From the NCBI GenBank assembly GCA_003224085.1, contig QHYK01000048.1, forward strand, positions 1-64,000: 64,000 nucleotides of DNA, given 5' to 3'. This stretch comes from Acidobacteriota bacterium. GTDB lineage: Bacteria > Acidobacteriota > Terriglobia > Acidiferrales > UBA7541. Both the position numbers and the translations under genes were made by a program. The notes under the pieces were generated by a model. It saw nothing but the letters and a program-made list of their open reading frames with translations, was not told the DNA's origin and made no database searches. Shown piece after piece: positions 18,524 through 28,391 of the stretch. Position 1 is the first letter of the stretch, and each line of letters opens with the position of its first letter.

Positions 18524-19471
18524 ATGAAGGCCTCTCTCCCATTCAAGATTGTTTATCATGACCGCTACGATCTGAACCTGGGCGCGCATGTTTTTCCGTC
18601 GCAAAAATTTCGGCTCATTTACGAAATGCTTTTGAAGGAAGGGCTGGCGAAGGAAGAGGATTTTGTGCGGCCCAATTTTGCCAAGGAGGAAGACATTCTA
18701 CGCGTGCACACACCGGAGTGGGTTCGCAAGCTGAAAACAGGGACGCTCACCGCCAGTGAGGTTATGCTGCTGGAAGTTCCTTATTCGCGGGAGCTGGTAG
18801 AAGCGGTGTGGCTGGCGGCGGGCGGAACAATCCTCGCGGCGCAATCGGCGCTACAGGACGGATTTGGGTCCAATCTAAGCGGCGGCTTTCATCACGCTCA
18901 TCCGGGGCACGGCGAGGGATTCTGTGCGATTCACGACGTGGCGGTGGCGATTCGGAAGCTGCAAGCCGACGGTTCGATCAAAAAAGCGATCGTAGTCGAC
19001 ACGGACGTGCACCATGGCAATGGCACAGCGGCTATTTTTCAGGATGACCCGACCGTGTTCACACTTTCGATCCATCAATTCAACAATTACCCCGCGCACA
19101 AGCCGGCTTCCAACCTCGATCTTCACATGGATGATGGCGTGGAAGACGAAGAATACCTCGGCGCATTGATTCCTGCCGTCGAAGAGGCGCTCGACAAGTT
19201 TCAGCCGGAGATTCTTTTTTACCTAGGCGGCGCGGATCCGTACCGCGGAGATCAGCTTGGCGGACTCGCGCTAACGAAGGACGGACTGAAGCGGCGCGAC
19301 CGCAGTGTGTTCGAGGAAGCGCGCCAGCGAGGCATCCCTGTTGCGATGACGCTGGCCGGTGGGTATGCCCGGTGCGTGGAAGACACAGTTCGAATTCACG
19401 TGAATACCATCCTCGCCGCGTGCGAAGTGGCGGGCGCTTTTCCCTCAGCGTCCAGCGTGCGAAGCAGCTAG
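18524..19471 (+). CDS. histone deacetylase/AcuC-AphA superfamily protein
   Basis: GGFHHAHPGHGEGFCAIHDVAVAI, VDTDVHHGNGTAAIF, LGGADPYRGDQLGGLALT. Confidence 0.92.
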   Translation: MKASLPFKIVYHDRYDLNLGAHVFPSQKFRLIYEMLLKEGLAKEEDFVRPNFAKEEDILRVHTPEWVRKLKTGTLTASEVMLLEVPYSRELVEAVWLAAGGTILAAQSALQDGFGSNLSGGFHHAHPGHGEGFCAIHDVAVAIRKLQADGSIKKAIVVDTDVHHGNGTAAIFQDDPTVFTLSIHQFNNYPAHKPASNLDLHMDDGVEDEEYLGALIPAVEEALDKFQPEILFYLGGADPYRGDQLGGLALTKDGLKRRDRSVFEEARQRGIPVAMTLAGGYARCVEDTVRIHVNTILAACEVAGAFPSASSVRSS

Positions 19472-19503
19472 ACTTTCCTTCGCCAAGCCGCTACTGCCTT
19501 GAT

Positions 19504-20859
19504 TCAGTCTTCGGGGCGCGGCGCCGTATTATCGAGAGCGTTGCGCACGGCCAGTGAAAGGTTCCGCTCAAAACCGTCTGGCTGGAAGCCAATGGAACGA
19601 AAAACGATTTTTCCGTCTCGATCTATCACGATGACAGTGGGGAAGGAATCGACCGAGAAGAGCCGCTCGAGACCGCCGGCAAAGACGACTTCGGTTGTCA
19701 GTTTGTCTTTCTGCAAATAAGGAGCAACCAGAGTTTCGTCCTCATCGCAATTTACTGACAAAAAGAATGCATCGGGAAGACCGCGAAAATCAGCGGCCAC
19801 GTGAGCGAAGAGCGGCTCCAGCGCGTGACAAGGGCCACACCAGGTGGCCCAGAAATTCAGAGCCACTACTTTTCCTTTCGTGCCTTTCAACGGGTACGGA
19901 CCTCCGGTCGTTGCCCTCCGAACCGTGAAATCGGAAAGCTCTTTACCTCCTTCTTCATTTCGCCCGGCCTTTTTTTGCGAAGCGCGCGTCACGGCATCAT
20001 ACGTAGTCAGCAAGTACTCGCCCAGCCCGATCTCGGATCCGTGGGCGAGGCGCCAGACATTGCCAATTTTCCGGCGAATTTCTTCGCGGCTGACGTTTCC
20101 ATTCTTTCCTTCAGCAAGAGCAAAAGCGCGCGCGTACTGCTGGATGGCGGTATTCAAATCCTTTTGAAGCTCTGCGGTTTCGGCCAGCCGCTCGGCCGCG
20201 CCCGCGCTCGGGAAGATTTCATAGCTGGCTTCAAGATCCTTTCGCGCAGCGTCATAGTCTCTCAGTTTGAAATAGAGGTCGCCGCGCAGGAAGTGCGCGT
20301 TGGCGAGATCACTCTTTTTCTGTTGTTCCCATTGCTCGACGGACACGCGCGCGGAGCGTTCCGCGGGAGAGATGTGTTCCACAAGACCGAGAATGCGGGT
20401 GGAGTAGCTGACCGCGCGGCGAAAGGCAGCTTCGTCCTCCCGGCGCTCCAGAAGTTCAATGGCCAGCAACAAGTTGGGGATATCATTGGGACTCAAGGCC
20501 ACCATGCGCTCGGCGTAATCGGCGGCGCGCGTGTCGTTTTTTAATTGAAGGCTGGCTTCAACAAGGGCGCGGTAGATTCCCGTGCGGTTGGGATAATTCG
20601 GATATTTTTTCAGGAAGCCTTCGAGGTTACGGACGAGAGCGAAGCGGTCGCTTCCGGCATCGTTGAGGGCGTGTTGCAACTCCTCTTCGGGGTCGGGCTG
20701 CTTGACGGCAGCTTTGTCCTGGTCGCGGGCGGCGTTCGAGCCTGGAGATGGAGTTTGTTGGGGCCCCTGCGATGCCACCCCCACGCCTGCCAGGACCAGA
20801 GAGGGCCATGCGCAGAGCAGCAGCGCTGCAAGGGCTGGAGAGAGGCGCGGAGAGGGCAT
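19504..20859 (-). CDS. TPR-containing protein with C-terminal thioredoxin/TlpA-like domain
   Basis: Signal-like N-terminus, TPR-like helices, then VVALNFWATWCGPCHALEPLFAHV and SFPTVIVIDRDGKIVFRSIGF. Confidence 0.85.
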   Translation of the reverse strand: MPSPRLSPALAALLLCAWPSLVLAGVGVASQGPQQTPSPGSNAARDQDKAAVKQPDPEEELQHALNDAGSDRFALVRNLEGFLKKYPNYPNRTGIYRALVEASLQLKNDTRAADYAERMVALSPNDIPNLLLAIELLERREDEAAFRRAVSYSTRILGLVEHISPAERSARVSVEQWEQQKKSDLANAHFLRGDLYFKLRDYDAARKDLEASYEIFPSAGAAERLAETAELQKDLNTAIQQYARAFALAEGKNGNVSREEIRRKIGNVWRLAHGSEIGLGEYLLTTYDAVTRASQKKAGRNEEGGKELSDFTVRRATTGGPYPLKGTKGKVVALNFWATWCGPCHALEPLFAHVAADFRGLPDAFFLSVNCDEDETLVAPYLQKDKLTTEVVFAGGLERLFSVDSFPTVIVIDRDGKIVFRSIGFQPDGFERNLSLAVRNALDNTAPRPED

Positions 20860-20945
20860 GTGGGGATTCTAAACGCACAACGGCGAATTGTCGCTATCCG
20901 GCCGCGATTGGCGCAAAGGGGCACAGGCCCGGCATCCGTGCGGGG

Positions 20946-21926
20946 CTAGCTTCCGCTAAGGCGAATTTCTCCGGAGGCGGTGTGCACTTCCACGCGCCCG
21001 CCACCGGTTCCCAGGCGGGCACGGAGAGAGTGTTTTCCCTGCTCTTCGATAATGATGGGAATATCCGTACGGATCTCACCGGAGGCAGCGTCGGCCGAAA
21101 GGTGAAAATTTGCCGAAGGAGGAACGCTGATTTGCACGCCGCCGGAAGCGGTCCTCAGATTCCAATATCCTTGAGCGCCGGGATTTCCCTGCACGTAAAC
21201 GCGGCCTGAAGCCGAATGAGCGGTTACGTCATTTGCGGCCCCCTGGATTTCGACTTCACCGCTCGCGGTGCTTCCGTCGACGCGCCCGCCGGGATGTGAG
21301 ATGCGAATGACACCGGACATCACATGGACGCGGGTATCGCCTTTGACGTTGGAAACCGTCACGTTGCCCGAGGCGCTGGAAACCTGAACGTCGCCGCCAA
21401 TATTTTCCGCGGAGATGGTGCCGCTGGCGGTGGAGAGCTGAGCGTTGCGATCGATTTTCTCAACGTAAATGGTTCCTGAGGCAGAGTGGACTTTCACGGG
21501 GCCGCGAAGGTCTCGAATGTTCTGCGCACCGGAGGCAACGTTCGAATCGACTTCCGTGTCGTGCGGGACTTGAATCTTGTAGCTAATGGAGACATTGCGC
21601 ATGCGGGAAAAATCCTTGCCGATGCGAATGGTGTCGCCTCTTTGTTCGATCGCAGGGTTCGATACGATTTCGTTCAAACGCGTTTGCGTGTTTTCAAATC
21701 CCAACCCGGAAGCCCGCACTTCCGCCTGAATCGACACGGTTCCTGCTGCTCCCTCAGAAATGTCCACGCCGCCTGATGCATTACTGAGTTCCAGGCGGAT
21801 GGGGCCCGAGACGCGGAGCGTGCGCGCGAAACTCCCGTTGACCGATGGGCCGGCGTTACATCCGCCAAGAGCAATGATGGCTGTGAAGAGCAGCAGGAAA
21901 CTGGCGAGATTGCGATAGCGCGCCAT
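20946..21926 (-). CDS. DUF4097-like repeat protein (putative lipoprotein/exported)
   Basis: Lipobox-like IALGGCNAG; repeated SASG/TASG beta-helix-like segments (SASGTIYVEKI, TASGTISAENI, SASGNVTVSNV, TASGEVEIQG). Confidence 0.75.
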   Translation of the reverse strand: MARYRNLASFLLLFTAIIALGGCNAGPSVNGSFARTLRVSGPIRLELSNASGGVDISEGAAGTVSIQAEVRASGLGFENTQTRLNEIVSNPAIEQRGDTIRIGKDFSRMRNVSISYKIQVPHDTEVDSNVASGAQNIRDLRGPVKVHSASGTIYVEKIDRNAQLSTASGTISAENIGGDVQVSSASGNVTVSNVKGDTRVHVMSGVIRISHPGGRVDGSTASGEVEIQGAANDVTAHSASGRVYVQGNPGAQGYWNLRTASGGVQISVPPSANFHLSADAASGEIRTDIPIIIEEQGKHSLRARLGTGGGRVEVHTASGEIRLSGS

Positions 21927-21993
21927 TCCTCCTCCAAGGAAGCCCCAAACAACCGCTTGGATGTTCCACTAATAGCTACGCAAAAACAATCCA

Positions 21994-22887
21994 TTATGTT
22001 CCGGAAACTGTCTTGCGGGATGGCTGCACCGAACGCGCCAGAGCTTCGTTGAGAGAGCCCTGGCGATAACCCTGGAGGTCCAAAGCGACGTAGGCAAAGC
22101 CGGCGGCCTGCAGGCGCGCTGCCATGGCGGCGGCCATTTCCTGAGAAAGTGCTCGAGGCATTTCATCCTTTGAGATCTCGACGCGTGCGAGATTGTCGTG
22201 AATGCGCACCCGGAATTGCCGGAAGCCGAGTTCGCGCAGTACGGCTTCACCGCGCTCGATGAGTGCGAGACGCTCCGGCGTCACTTCCGTTCCATAGGGA
22301 ACACGAGAAGCAAGACACGCCGAAGCGGGACGGTCCCATGTGGGTAAGCCGGCCCGGCGGGACAGCGCGCGGATCTCGGATTTGGTGAGGCGGGCATCGA
22401 GGAGGGGTGCAAGAACTTGATGCTCCGTGGCGGCGCGATGACCGGGCCGAAAATCGAGTGTGTCATCGGCATTCACGCCGTAGGCGATGGCAGCGAATCC
22501 GCGGGCAAGTGCCAGCTTATCCAGCACGGAAAACAACTCATCCTTGCAGAAGTAGCAGCGGTCGGGTTGGTTCGCGCGATAGGCAGGGTTTTCCATCTCG
22601 TGCGTTTCGATGAATTCATGGCGCAACGCGATTTTTTCGACGAACTGCTCGACCATTTCGCGGTCGTGCGCGGAAAAACTCGGGGAGACAGCAGTCACGG
22701 ATAGCGCACGCGCGCCTAATCCTCGGTTCGCGGCCCAAGCCAGGTAGGCAGAATCAGCGCCGCCGGATAGTGCCACGACCAGCGAAGGGATTTCCGCAAG
22801 GCGCGAGACCAGGAGTTCTTCCTTTCTTTCCGGTGTGAGAGATGGCCCCTCTCCATGGCGAATTTGAAGCAGCCTTTGCATATCCAT
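21994..22887 (-). CDS. larE: ATP-dependent sacrificial sulfur transferase LarE
   Basis: PP-loop VVALSGGADSAYLAWAA, RCYFCKDELFSVL, WDRPASACLASRVPYGTEVT. Confidence 0.92.
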   Translation of the reverse strand: MDMQRLLQIRHGEGPSLTPERKEELLVSRLAEIPSLVVALSGGADSAYLAWAANRGLGARALSVTAVSPSFSAHDREMVEQFVEKIALRHEFIETHEMENPAYRANQPDRCYFCKDELFSVLDKLALARGFAAIAYGVNADDTLDFRPGHRAATEHQVLAPLLDARLTKSEIRALSRRAGLPTWDRPASACLASRVPYGTEVTPERLALIERGEAVLRELGFRQFRVRIHDNLARVEISKDEMPRALSQEMAAAMAARLQAAGFAYVALDLQGYRQGSLNEALARSVQPSRKTVSGT

Positions 22888-22940
22888 AGCGAGTATAGCG
22901 CAGGGGCAGGTTGCGATGTAGGCCTCCGGCCGCCGTAGAC

Positions 22941-24251
22941 TTATTGGAAATCCAAGAGAACGTCGACCGTACCGGTTTTGGGGTCAGGCTGGAGCCAGTG
23001 GCCGACTTTTTCGTAATGAAGCGGGAGATCCCCGAATATCTGTTCCTCATGCAATTGCAGTTTGGTCAGGACTTCCTCATATTTCGCCTTGTCGAAAATG
23101 TCTCCTGGCGGAATCGGCCAGGCTCCTTGCAACTTCTTCTCAGCGGTTGGAGACAGCCCGGTCAGAACCATTTTGCCGAAGCGATACTGCGGCCCCTCGT
23201 GAATGCTCACGGAATAAGAGACGGTGTGCGCCGATTCGTCAAACGATGGAACGGCATCGACTTTGGCGTCCAGGTAGCCGTGGCGGCCGAATTCTTCGCG
23301 CACGCGATCCCACCCTGCTTCGATTTCCATGCCCTCCGCAACACCTCCCGGTTTTAACCCGACGTCAGCACTCAGCGTGAATTCTGAAACCGTCGCGTTT
23401 CCCGTCCAATGAACTCCTTTCCAGTAATAGACCGGTCCGGGGTCGATAGGAACAAATACAGGTACCTGGTCGGGCAGCTTTTGATGGGGATTGCCAGTGA
23501 GACGTATTTCTGGTGGGCCCAGTTTTGGATGCAAACAACCTTTGCGAAGGTAAACAGGCCGGATGGCTTCGGTAAGAAACACATCGATAGCCATTCTCGA
23601 ATACGGCTTGCCAACAATCTCGGAGAGACGCTGCTGAACGGTTTTGGAGGACAATAGGGAAGCCTCGCTGAATTCCAATTTTTCGATTCGCAGCGATGGG
23701 CCTTCCACTTTAAAGAGCTGAACGTTGCCATCACCTATGGGGTTGCCGGTGACCTCGTGCTCAACGGTGACCTGCATGCCGTGCGACGCGATCGATTCCT
23801 TGAGGGCTTCCGCCGCTTGATCTACCGCACCTCCAGCCTCGGGCAGAGTCCCATCAAAGAAAGGCAGTCTCTTGCGAATGGCGTCGGCAAGCTCCGTATC
23901 GGCGAACCAAGGAATGTTGTCAAAATAAGCGGGAATGCGCGGAGACTCTGTGACGTGGTAGGTAACCACGACGCCAGTACGCGTTTCAAAGTTGTAGTTG
24001 ACCTTGCTAAAGAGGCCAGTCTGCACGAGTTTGTCTGCGGCAGCTTGAAGGTCCGAGCGGCCAACTTGAGAACCCACGACGAGGCCGGTCAGGGCGCTCA
24101 CCTGAGCTTCGGAAAAATGTTTTTGTCCATCCACGCGAACTTCGCGCAAAGTGGCGATTGCACGATCCGGAGTTTGTGCTGCTAAAAGGCATGCCGCTGG
24201 CCCCCAGAGCAGCGAAAGAAGGGCCAGGCTCGCCCGAAAATCGCGTCGCAT
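22941..24251 (-). CDS. POTRA-repeat protein (BamA/TamA-like periplasmic part) lacking an evident beta-barrel
   Basis: Signal peptide plus several POTRA-like segments (IATLREVRVDGQKHFSEAQVSALTGLVVG; VYYWKGVHWTGNATVSEFTLSADVGLKPG; YRFGKMVLTGLSPTAEKKLQG); stops at residue 436. Confidence 0.78.
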   Translation of the reverse strand: MRRDFRASLALLSLLWGPAACLLAAQTPDRAIATLREVRVDGQKHFSEAQVSALTGLVVGSQVGRSDLQAAADKLVQTGLFSKVNYNFETRTGVVVTYHVTESPRIPAYFDNIPWFADTELADAIRKRLPFFDGTLPEAGGAVDQAAEALKESIASHGMQVTVEHEVTGNPIGDGNVQLFKVEGPSLRIEKLEFSEASLLSSKTVQQRLSEIVGKPYSRMAIDVFLTEAIRPVYLRKGCLHPKLGPPEIRLTGNPHQKLPDQVPVFVPIDPGPVYYWKGVHWTGNATVSEFTLSADVGLKPGGVAEGMEIEAGWDRVREEFGRHGYLDAKVDAVPSFDESAHTVSYSVSIHEGPQYRFGKMVLTGLSPTAEKKLQGAWPIPPGDIFDKAKYEEVLTKLQLHEEQIFGDLPLHYEKVGHWLQPDPKTGTVDVLLDFQ

Positions 24252-24282
24252 GAAATTATTCTAGCCGAAAACGCTCCAGAGA

Positions 24283-26148
24283 TTACTCGACGGTGACGGA
24301 TTTCGCGAGGTTGCGTGGCTGATCGACGTCGCAGCCCCGGCGCACCGCAATGTGATACGCCAGCAACTGCAAGGGAATAATCTCGAGCAAAGGCGCGAGG
24401 AGTTCGGGCGCGGCAGGAAGCTCGATGATGTGGTCCGAAGCTTCGCGAGCGAGTTGATCCTTTGTCGTAGCGACAGAGATTACGATCCCGTCGCGCGCCT
24501 TGACCTCCTTGATGTTGGAGACGCTCTTTTCATAGCGGGTCATGGCTTCCGGGTCGGATTCGTCCCGAGTGGCGAGCACGACCACGGGAAGATTTTCGTC
24601 GATGAGCGCGTTTGGCCCGTGCTTCATTTCGCCGGCTGGGTAACCCTCGGCGTGAATGTAAGAAATTTCCTTGAGCTTCAAAGCGCCTTCGAGCGCGATG
24701 GGATAGTGGATGCCGCGTCCCAAATAGAGAAAGTCGGTATTGCGGAAGAATTGCCGCGCGAGGTTCTCGTACAAGCCGGATGCGTCGGCCTGGAGGACAG
24801 TTTCCATCTTGTGCGGGATGCGCAAAGATTCCTGCATCAGGTTCCTGGCCGCGCCGTCGCTAATCTTTCCCCGAACCTGACCGAGATAAGAAGCGAGTAG
24901 CAAGAGGGCCGCCAATTGCGACGTAAATGCCTTGGTGGAAGCAACGCCGATTTCCGGGCCGGCATGCGTGGGGATGGTGCCGCTCGCCTCGCGCGTGATC
25001 ATCGAACCGATGACGTTGCAAATCGCCAAGGTAGGTGAACCTTTGAGTTTCGCTTCGCGCTGTGCGGCTAAAGTATCCGCGGTCTCACCCGACTGGCTGA
25101 TGCACACCGTTAATGTATTCGAATCGATGATGGGATCGCGGTAGCGGAACTCGCTTCCGTAATCCACTTCCACGGGCAGGCGCGCCAGGCGTTCGATCAT
25201 GAATTTTCCGGCCAGTCCGGCGTGCCAACTCGTGCCGCAGGCCACGATGCGCACCTGCTGAAACTCGCGGAACTGTTTCTCGGTCAGCTGCATTTCATCG
25301 AGGAACACTTTTCCTGTGTCCTGAGAAACGCGGCCCACCAGCGTGTCGCGGACAGCGCGTGGCTGCTCGAAAATTTCCTTCTGCATGAAGTGTTTGTAGC
25401 CGCCCTTTTCCGCCATGATGGGATCCCAGGCAACGTGCTGCGCGGGGCGCTGGACAGGGCGTCCCTCGTGATCCATGACCCGAACGCCGTCCTTGGTGAG
25501 GACGGCGATGTCGCCATCGGCGAGGAAAAAGACGTCGCGGGTGTGCTCAAGAAGTGCGGGGATGTCGCTCGCGACGAAATATTCGTGGTCGCCGAGGCCA
25601 ACCACGGAGGGAGGGCCGAGACGAGCGGCAACGATTTTTTGCGGGTCTTTAGCAGAAAGGAACACGAGCGCGTAGATGCCGCGCAGCTCTTTCAGTGAAC
25701 GACGCACTGCTTCTTCGAGCGGAACACCGCCCTGTGAATTCTTCTCTACGAGATGCGCGACGATTTCGGTGTCCGTTTCCGTGGCGAACTTGTGGCCTTC
25801 CTTCTGCAGTTTTTCTTTGAGCTCGTGATAGTTTTCGATAATTCCGTTGTGCACCACGACGATCTGTCCCGTGCAGTCGCGGTGCGGGTGGGCATTTTCT
25901 TCCGTGGGGCGCCCATGCGTGGCCCAGCGCGTGTGCCCGATTCCGTAGGTTCCTTCGATGGGCGATTTGGCAATAGCTTCTTCGAGGTTGCGAAGTTTTC
26001 CGGGAGCGCGGCGAATCTCCAGCTTGCCGGTGCCGTTTACGACGGCGATGCCGGCGGAATCGTAGCCGCGGTATTCCAATTTGCGGAGGCCTTCAATGAC
26101 CACGGGCACGACTTTTTTCGGGCCAATATATCCGAGAATTCCGCACAT
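24283..26148 (-). CDS. glmS: glutamine--fructose-6-phosphate aminotransferase (isomerizing)
   Basis: MCGILGYIG (catalytic Cys after Met), [12 protein letters not shown] domains and terminal [13 protein letters not shown]; the tracked ORF has 4 extra N-terminal residues. Confidence 0.98.
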   Translation of the reverse strand: MCGILGYIGPKKVVPVVIEGLRKLEYRGYDSAGIAVVNGTGKLEIRRAPGKLRNLEEAIAKSPIEGTYGIGHTRWATHGRPTEENAHPHRDCTGQIVVVHNGIIENYHELKEKLQKEGHKFATETDTEIVAHLVEKNSQGGVPLEEAVRRSLKELRGIYALVFLSAKDPQKIVAARLGPPSVVGLGDHEYFVASDIPALLEHTRDVFFLADGDIAVLTKDGVRVMDHEGRPVQRPAQHVAWDPIMAEKGGYKHFMQKEIFEQPRAVRDTLVGRVSQDTGKVFLDEMQLTEKQFREFQQVRIVACGTSWHAGLAGKFMIERLARLPVEVDYGSEFRYRDPIIDSNTLTVCISQSGETADTLAAQREAKLKGSPTLAICNVIGSMITREASGTIPTHAGPEIGVASTKAFTSQLAALLLLASYLGQVRGKISDGAARNLMQESLRIPHKMETVLQADASGLYENLARQFFRNTDFLYLGRGIHYPIALEGALKLKEISYIHAEGYPAGEMKHGPNALIDENLPVVVLATRDESDPEAMTRYEKSVSNIKEVKARDGIVISVATTKDQLAREASDHIIELPAAPELLAPLLEIIPLQLLAYHIAVRRGCDVDQPRNLAKSVTVE

Positions 26149-26240
26149 GCGCGGGACCACCTCAAAGGGATTCTACCAGCGGAACAAGCAAAGCAACTCG
26201 AAGCCGGTCAGCGATTGCGTTATGCGGCAATGAAACCGGG

Positions 26241-26483
26241 TCAGTCAACGATCTCAAAACGGTATTCCTCGATGACCGGATTCGTGAGCACTTCCTTAGA
26301 AATTCGCTCAAGTTGTTTTTGCGCTTCCTCACGGTTCCATCCATCGAGATTCAATACGAAGAATTTTCCCTGGCGCACATCTTTCACGGCCGTGTATCCA
26401 AGCCCTGAAAGAGCGTGGTGAATCGTTTGTCCCTGGGGATCGAGGACCGTGCGTTTTGGCATCACCCAAACGTGCGCTTTCAT
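26241..26483 (-). CDS. purS: phosphoribosylformylglycinamidine synthase subunit PurS
   Basis: 80 aa; PKRTVLDPQGQTIHHALSGLGYTAVKDVRQGKFFVLNLD, LTNPVIEEYRFEIVD. Confidence 0.93.
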   Translation of the reverse strand: MKAHVWVMPKRTVLDPQGQTIHHALSGLGYTAVKDVRQGKFFVLNLDGWNREEAQKQLERISKEVLTNPVIEEYRFEIVD

Positions 26484-26522
26484 GCCGCCAGTATAGCATT
26501 GCAGCGCGTTGCATCATGTCGC

Positions 26523-27512
26523 TTACACTCTGGCATCTGGCTGAAACGCGTAATGGAAACCCATAGTGCGGATCTGTTCCAATTCGCTTTCTCGCAAGCC
26601 CATCCGCGCGGCATGAGCGTATTCCCCGCGCAGCGTGGTCTGAAACAGCGCGGGATCGTCGGTGGACAGAACGACCGGGATCCCGTGGCGGAAAAGAGCC
26701 GGCAATGGATGATCCTCGAGCCGGACATTTTCACGCGAGAGTTGCCGGGCGAGGGCCCCGGTGCTCAGGTTGCTCTGTGGGCAAATTTCCAAAGGGATTT
26801 TTCGCTCGGCCAGGAAATCCATCAATGCCGGATCCTTAATCGCCGCAATGCCATGTCCGATGCGCTCGACTCCCAGTAATTCGATGGCTTCCCGAATTTT
26901 CTCCGGCCCACCCACCTCGCCGGCATGAATCAGACGGTGGAAGCCAAGCTCGGCAGCGCGTTCATACACCTGCTGAAATTCCGCTGAGGACAAGCTCAGC
27001 TCGTCCCCGCCTATGCTGAAGGCCACAATCGCTTTCGACGCGCAACGCCTAGCGGCCTCCACCACAGCCATCGCGGCCTCTGCTCCAAATTGTCGAACCG
27101 CGTCAAACACCCACCGCAAGCGCAGGCCGCGGCGTTCGAATGGCTCGGTTGCACGAATCAGTGCTTCGAAATTTGCTTCCGCCTGCTGCTTTCTCCGCAG
27201 CATCACACCCACCGAAAGCGTCACCTCGGCGTAAGCAACATTTTGGCCGAGCAAGTGTTCCGCGAGGGCCTGAGCGACATGAGCGTAGTCTTTTGGTACG
27301 CGCAAAAACGAAGTCACCCACTTGAAGGTCCCGAGAAAGCCGGGAAAATCGCGAAACGCATAATGCTGAAGCACCTCCTGCTCGGTCGCTTTCACCCCGT
27401 GACGAGCCATGAGTGTCTGCGCTGTGGCTGGCTGAATTGCGCCTTCCAGGTGCAAATGAAGCTCGGCTTTGGGGAGAGAATCGAATCGGGCTGAGAGCGG
27501 GGGTTGAGCCAT
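26523..27512 (-). CDS. add: adenosine deaminase family protein
   Basis: LPKAELHLHLEGAIQPATAQTLM, HAGEVGGPEKIREAIELLGVERIGHGI, VVLSTDDPALFQTTL. Confidence 0.9.
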   Translation of the reverse strand: MAQPPLSARFDSLPKAELHLHLEGAIQPATAQTLMARHGVKATEQEVLQHYAFRDFPGFLGTFKWVTSFLRVPKDYAHVAQALAEHLLGQNVAYAEVTLSVGVMLRRKQQAEANFEALIRATEPFERRGLRLRWVFDAVRQFGAEAAMAVVEAARRCASKAIVAFSIGGDELSLSSAEFQQVYERAAELGFHRLIHAGEVGGPEKIREAIELLGVERIGHGIAAIKDPALMDFLAERKIPLEICPQSNLSTGALARQLSRENVRLEDHPLPALFRHGIPVVLSTDDPALFQTTLRGEYAHAARMGLRESELEQIRTMGFHYAFQPDARV

Positions 27513-27521
27513 CCTTAAAAA

Positions 27522-28379
27522 TCAATGCGGCAGAGCAGGGCGGCCGGCATTGTTCCAAGCGGTGAGCCAAAAGGAGCCTACATCGGTCGCAGCATCGGAG
27601 AGCTGGCGGATCAGAATCGCCCCGGCTTCGTTGTAGAACCGGTCGTAGTAATCATCGTTGTAGGAGTTTTCGCCGCGGAGCGCGTTCCGGTCAGCAAGAA
27701 GAATGGATTCGAGCCATCGATGCGCACTGAGGCAGGCATCGAATGCATGATCGGTGGGGTCACTGATGAAAGAGGCATCGTTGGGACGTATGGGGAAGAA
27801 TGATGAGTAGCGGTCGATCAGGTTGCCGCCGAAGCGATCGTTAATTCCGGTTTGACCGCTCAAGTGACCGTCCGAGTTATCCGTCGTGCTAAAAGGGTCG
27901 TGGGCCTGGGCCACGTAGTGCGCGAGAATGGCCGCATCCAGCTTAGCTTCATCCCACTTTCCTGCCCTAAACGCTTCCGTCAGTTTTTCGCTGTACACAC
28001 CGATTTGCCAGGGCAGAAGGCCGTTGGCCTCCAGTTTCATCTTGCCAAACCTGGTTAAGGCAGCTTTGTAGTTGCGAGGCAGCGCTTCGAAAGGGAAGCG
28101 CCCATACTTGTCCAGGGCAACAAAATCGTTGCGCCGCTCGAGAGGATTCTTGGCGATGGCATCGAGGGGATCGGTCACGTGCTGCAAAAGCGTGCCGCGA
28201 TTCTCTTCAAAGAATGCGCGAATGTCGCCGGGCAGCGTGTCCACGGCTTTATTGATGATGAGTCTGTGCGCGTTTCTGCCCCAGGCCCAGGAGTTTTGCG
28301 GAAGAAGCAGGGAGGCCACCATTGCGCCCAGTGTCAGGCTCGAACGCCGCAATCTTTGACAGTAAGCCCACCCCTGCAT
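27522..28379 (-). CDS. S1/P1 nuclease / zinc-dependent phospholipase C-like protein
   Basis: Signal peptide followed by WGRNAHRLIINKAVDTLP, AILAHYVAQAHDPFSTTDNSDG (Trp1 and His metal-ligand pattern of the superfamily). Confidence 0.7.
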   Translation of the reverse strand: MQGWAYCQRLRRSSLTLGAMVASLLLPQNSWAWGRNAHRLIINKAVDTLPGDIRAFFEENRGTLLQHVTDPLDAIAKNPLERRNDFVALDKYGRFPFEALPRNYKAALTRFGKMKLEANGLLPWQIGVYSEKLTEAFRAGKWDEAKLDAAILAHYVAQAHDPFSTTDNSDGHLSGQTGINDRFGGNLIDRYSSFFPIRPNDASFISDPTDHAFDACLSAHRWLESILLADRNALRGENSYNDDYYDRFYNEAGAILIRQLSDAATDVGSFWLTAWNNAGRPALPH

Positions 28380-28391
28380 GACTGAATTCCC

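Noticed and set aside
22890-22940. GC-rich motif gtaggcctccggccgccgtag near the larE start
   Set aside because: Partial palindrome only; could be a dispersed repeat, but no second copy was seen in this window.
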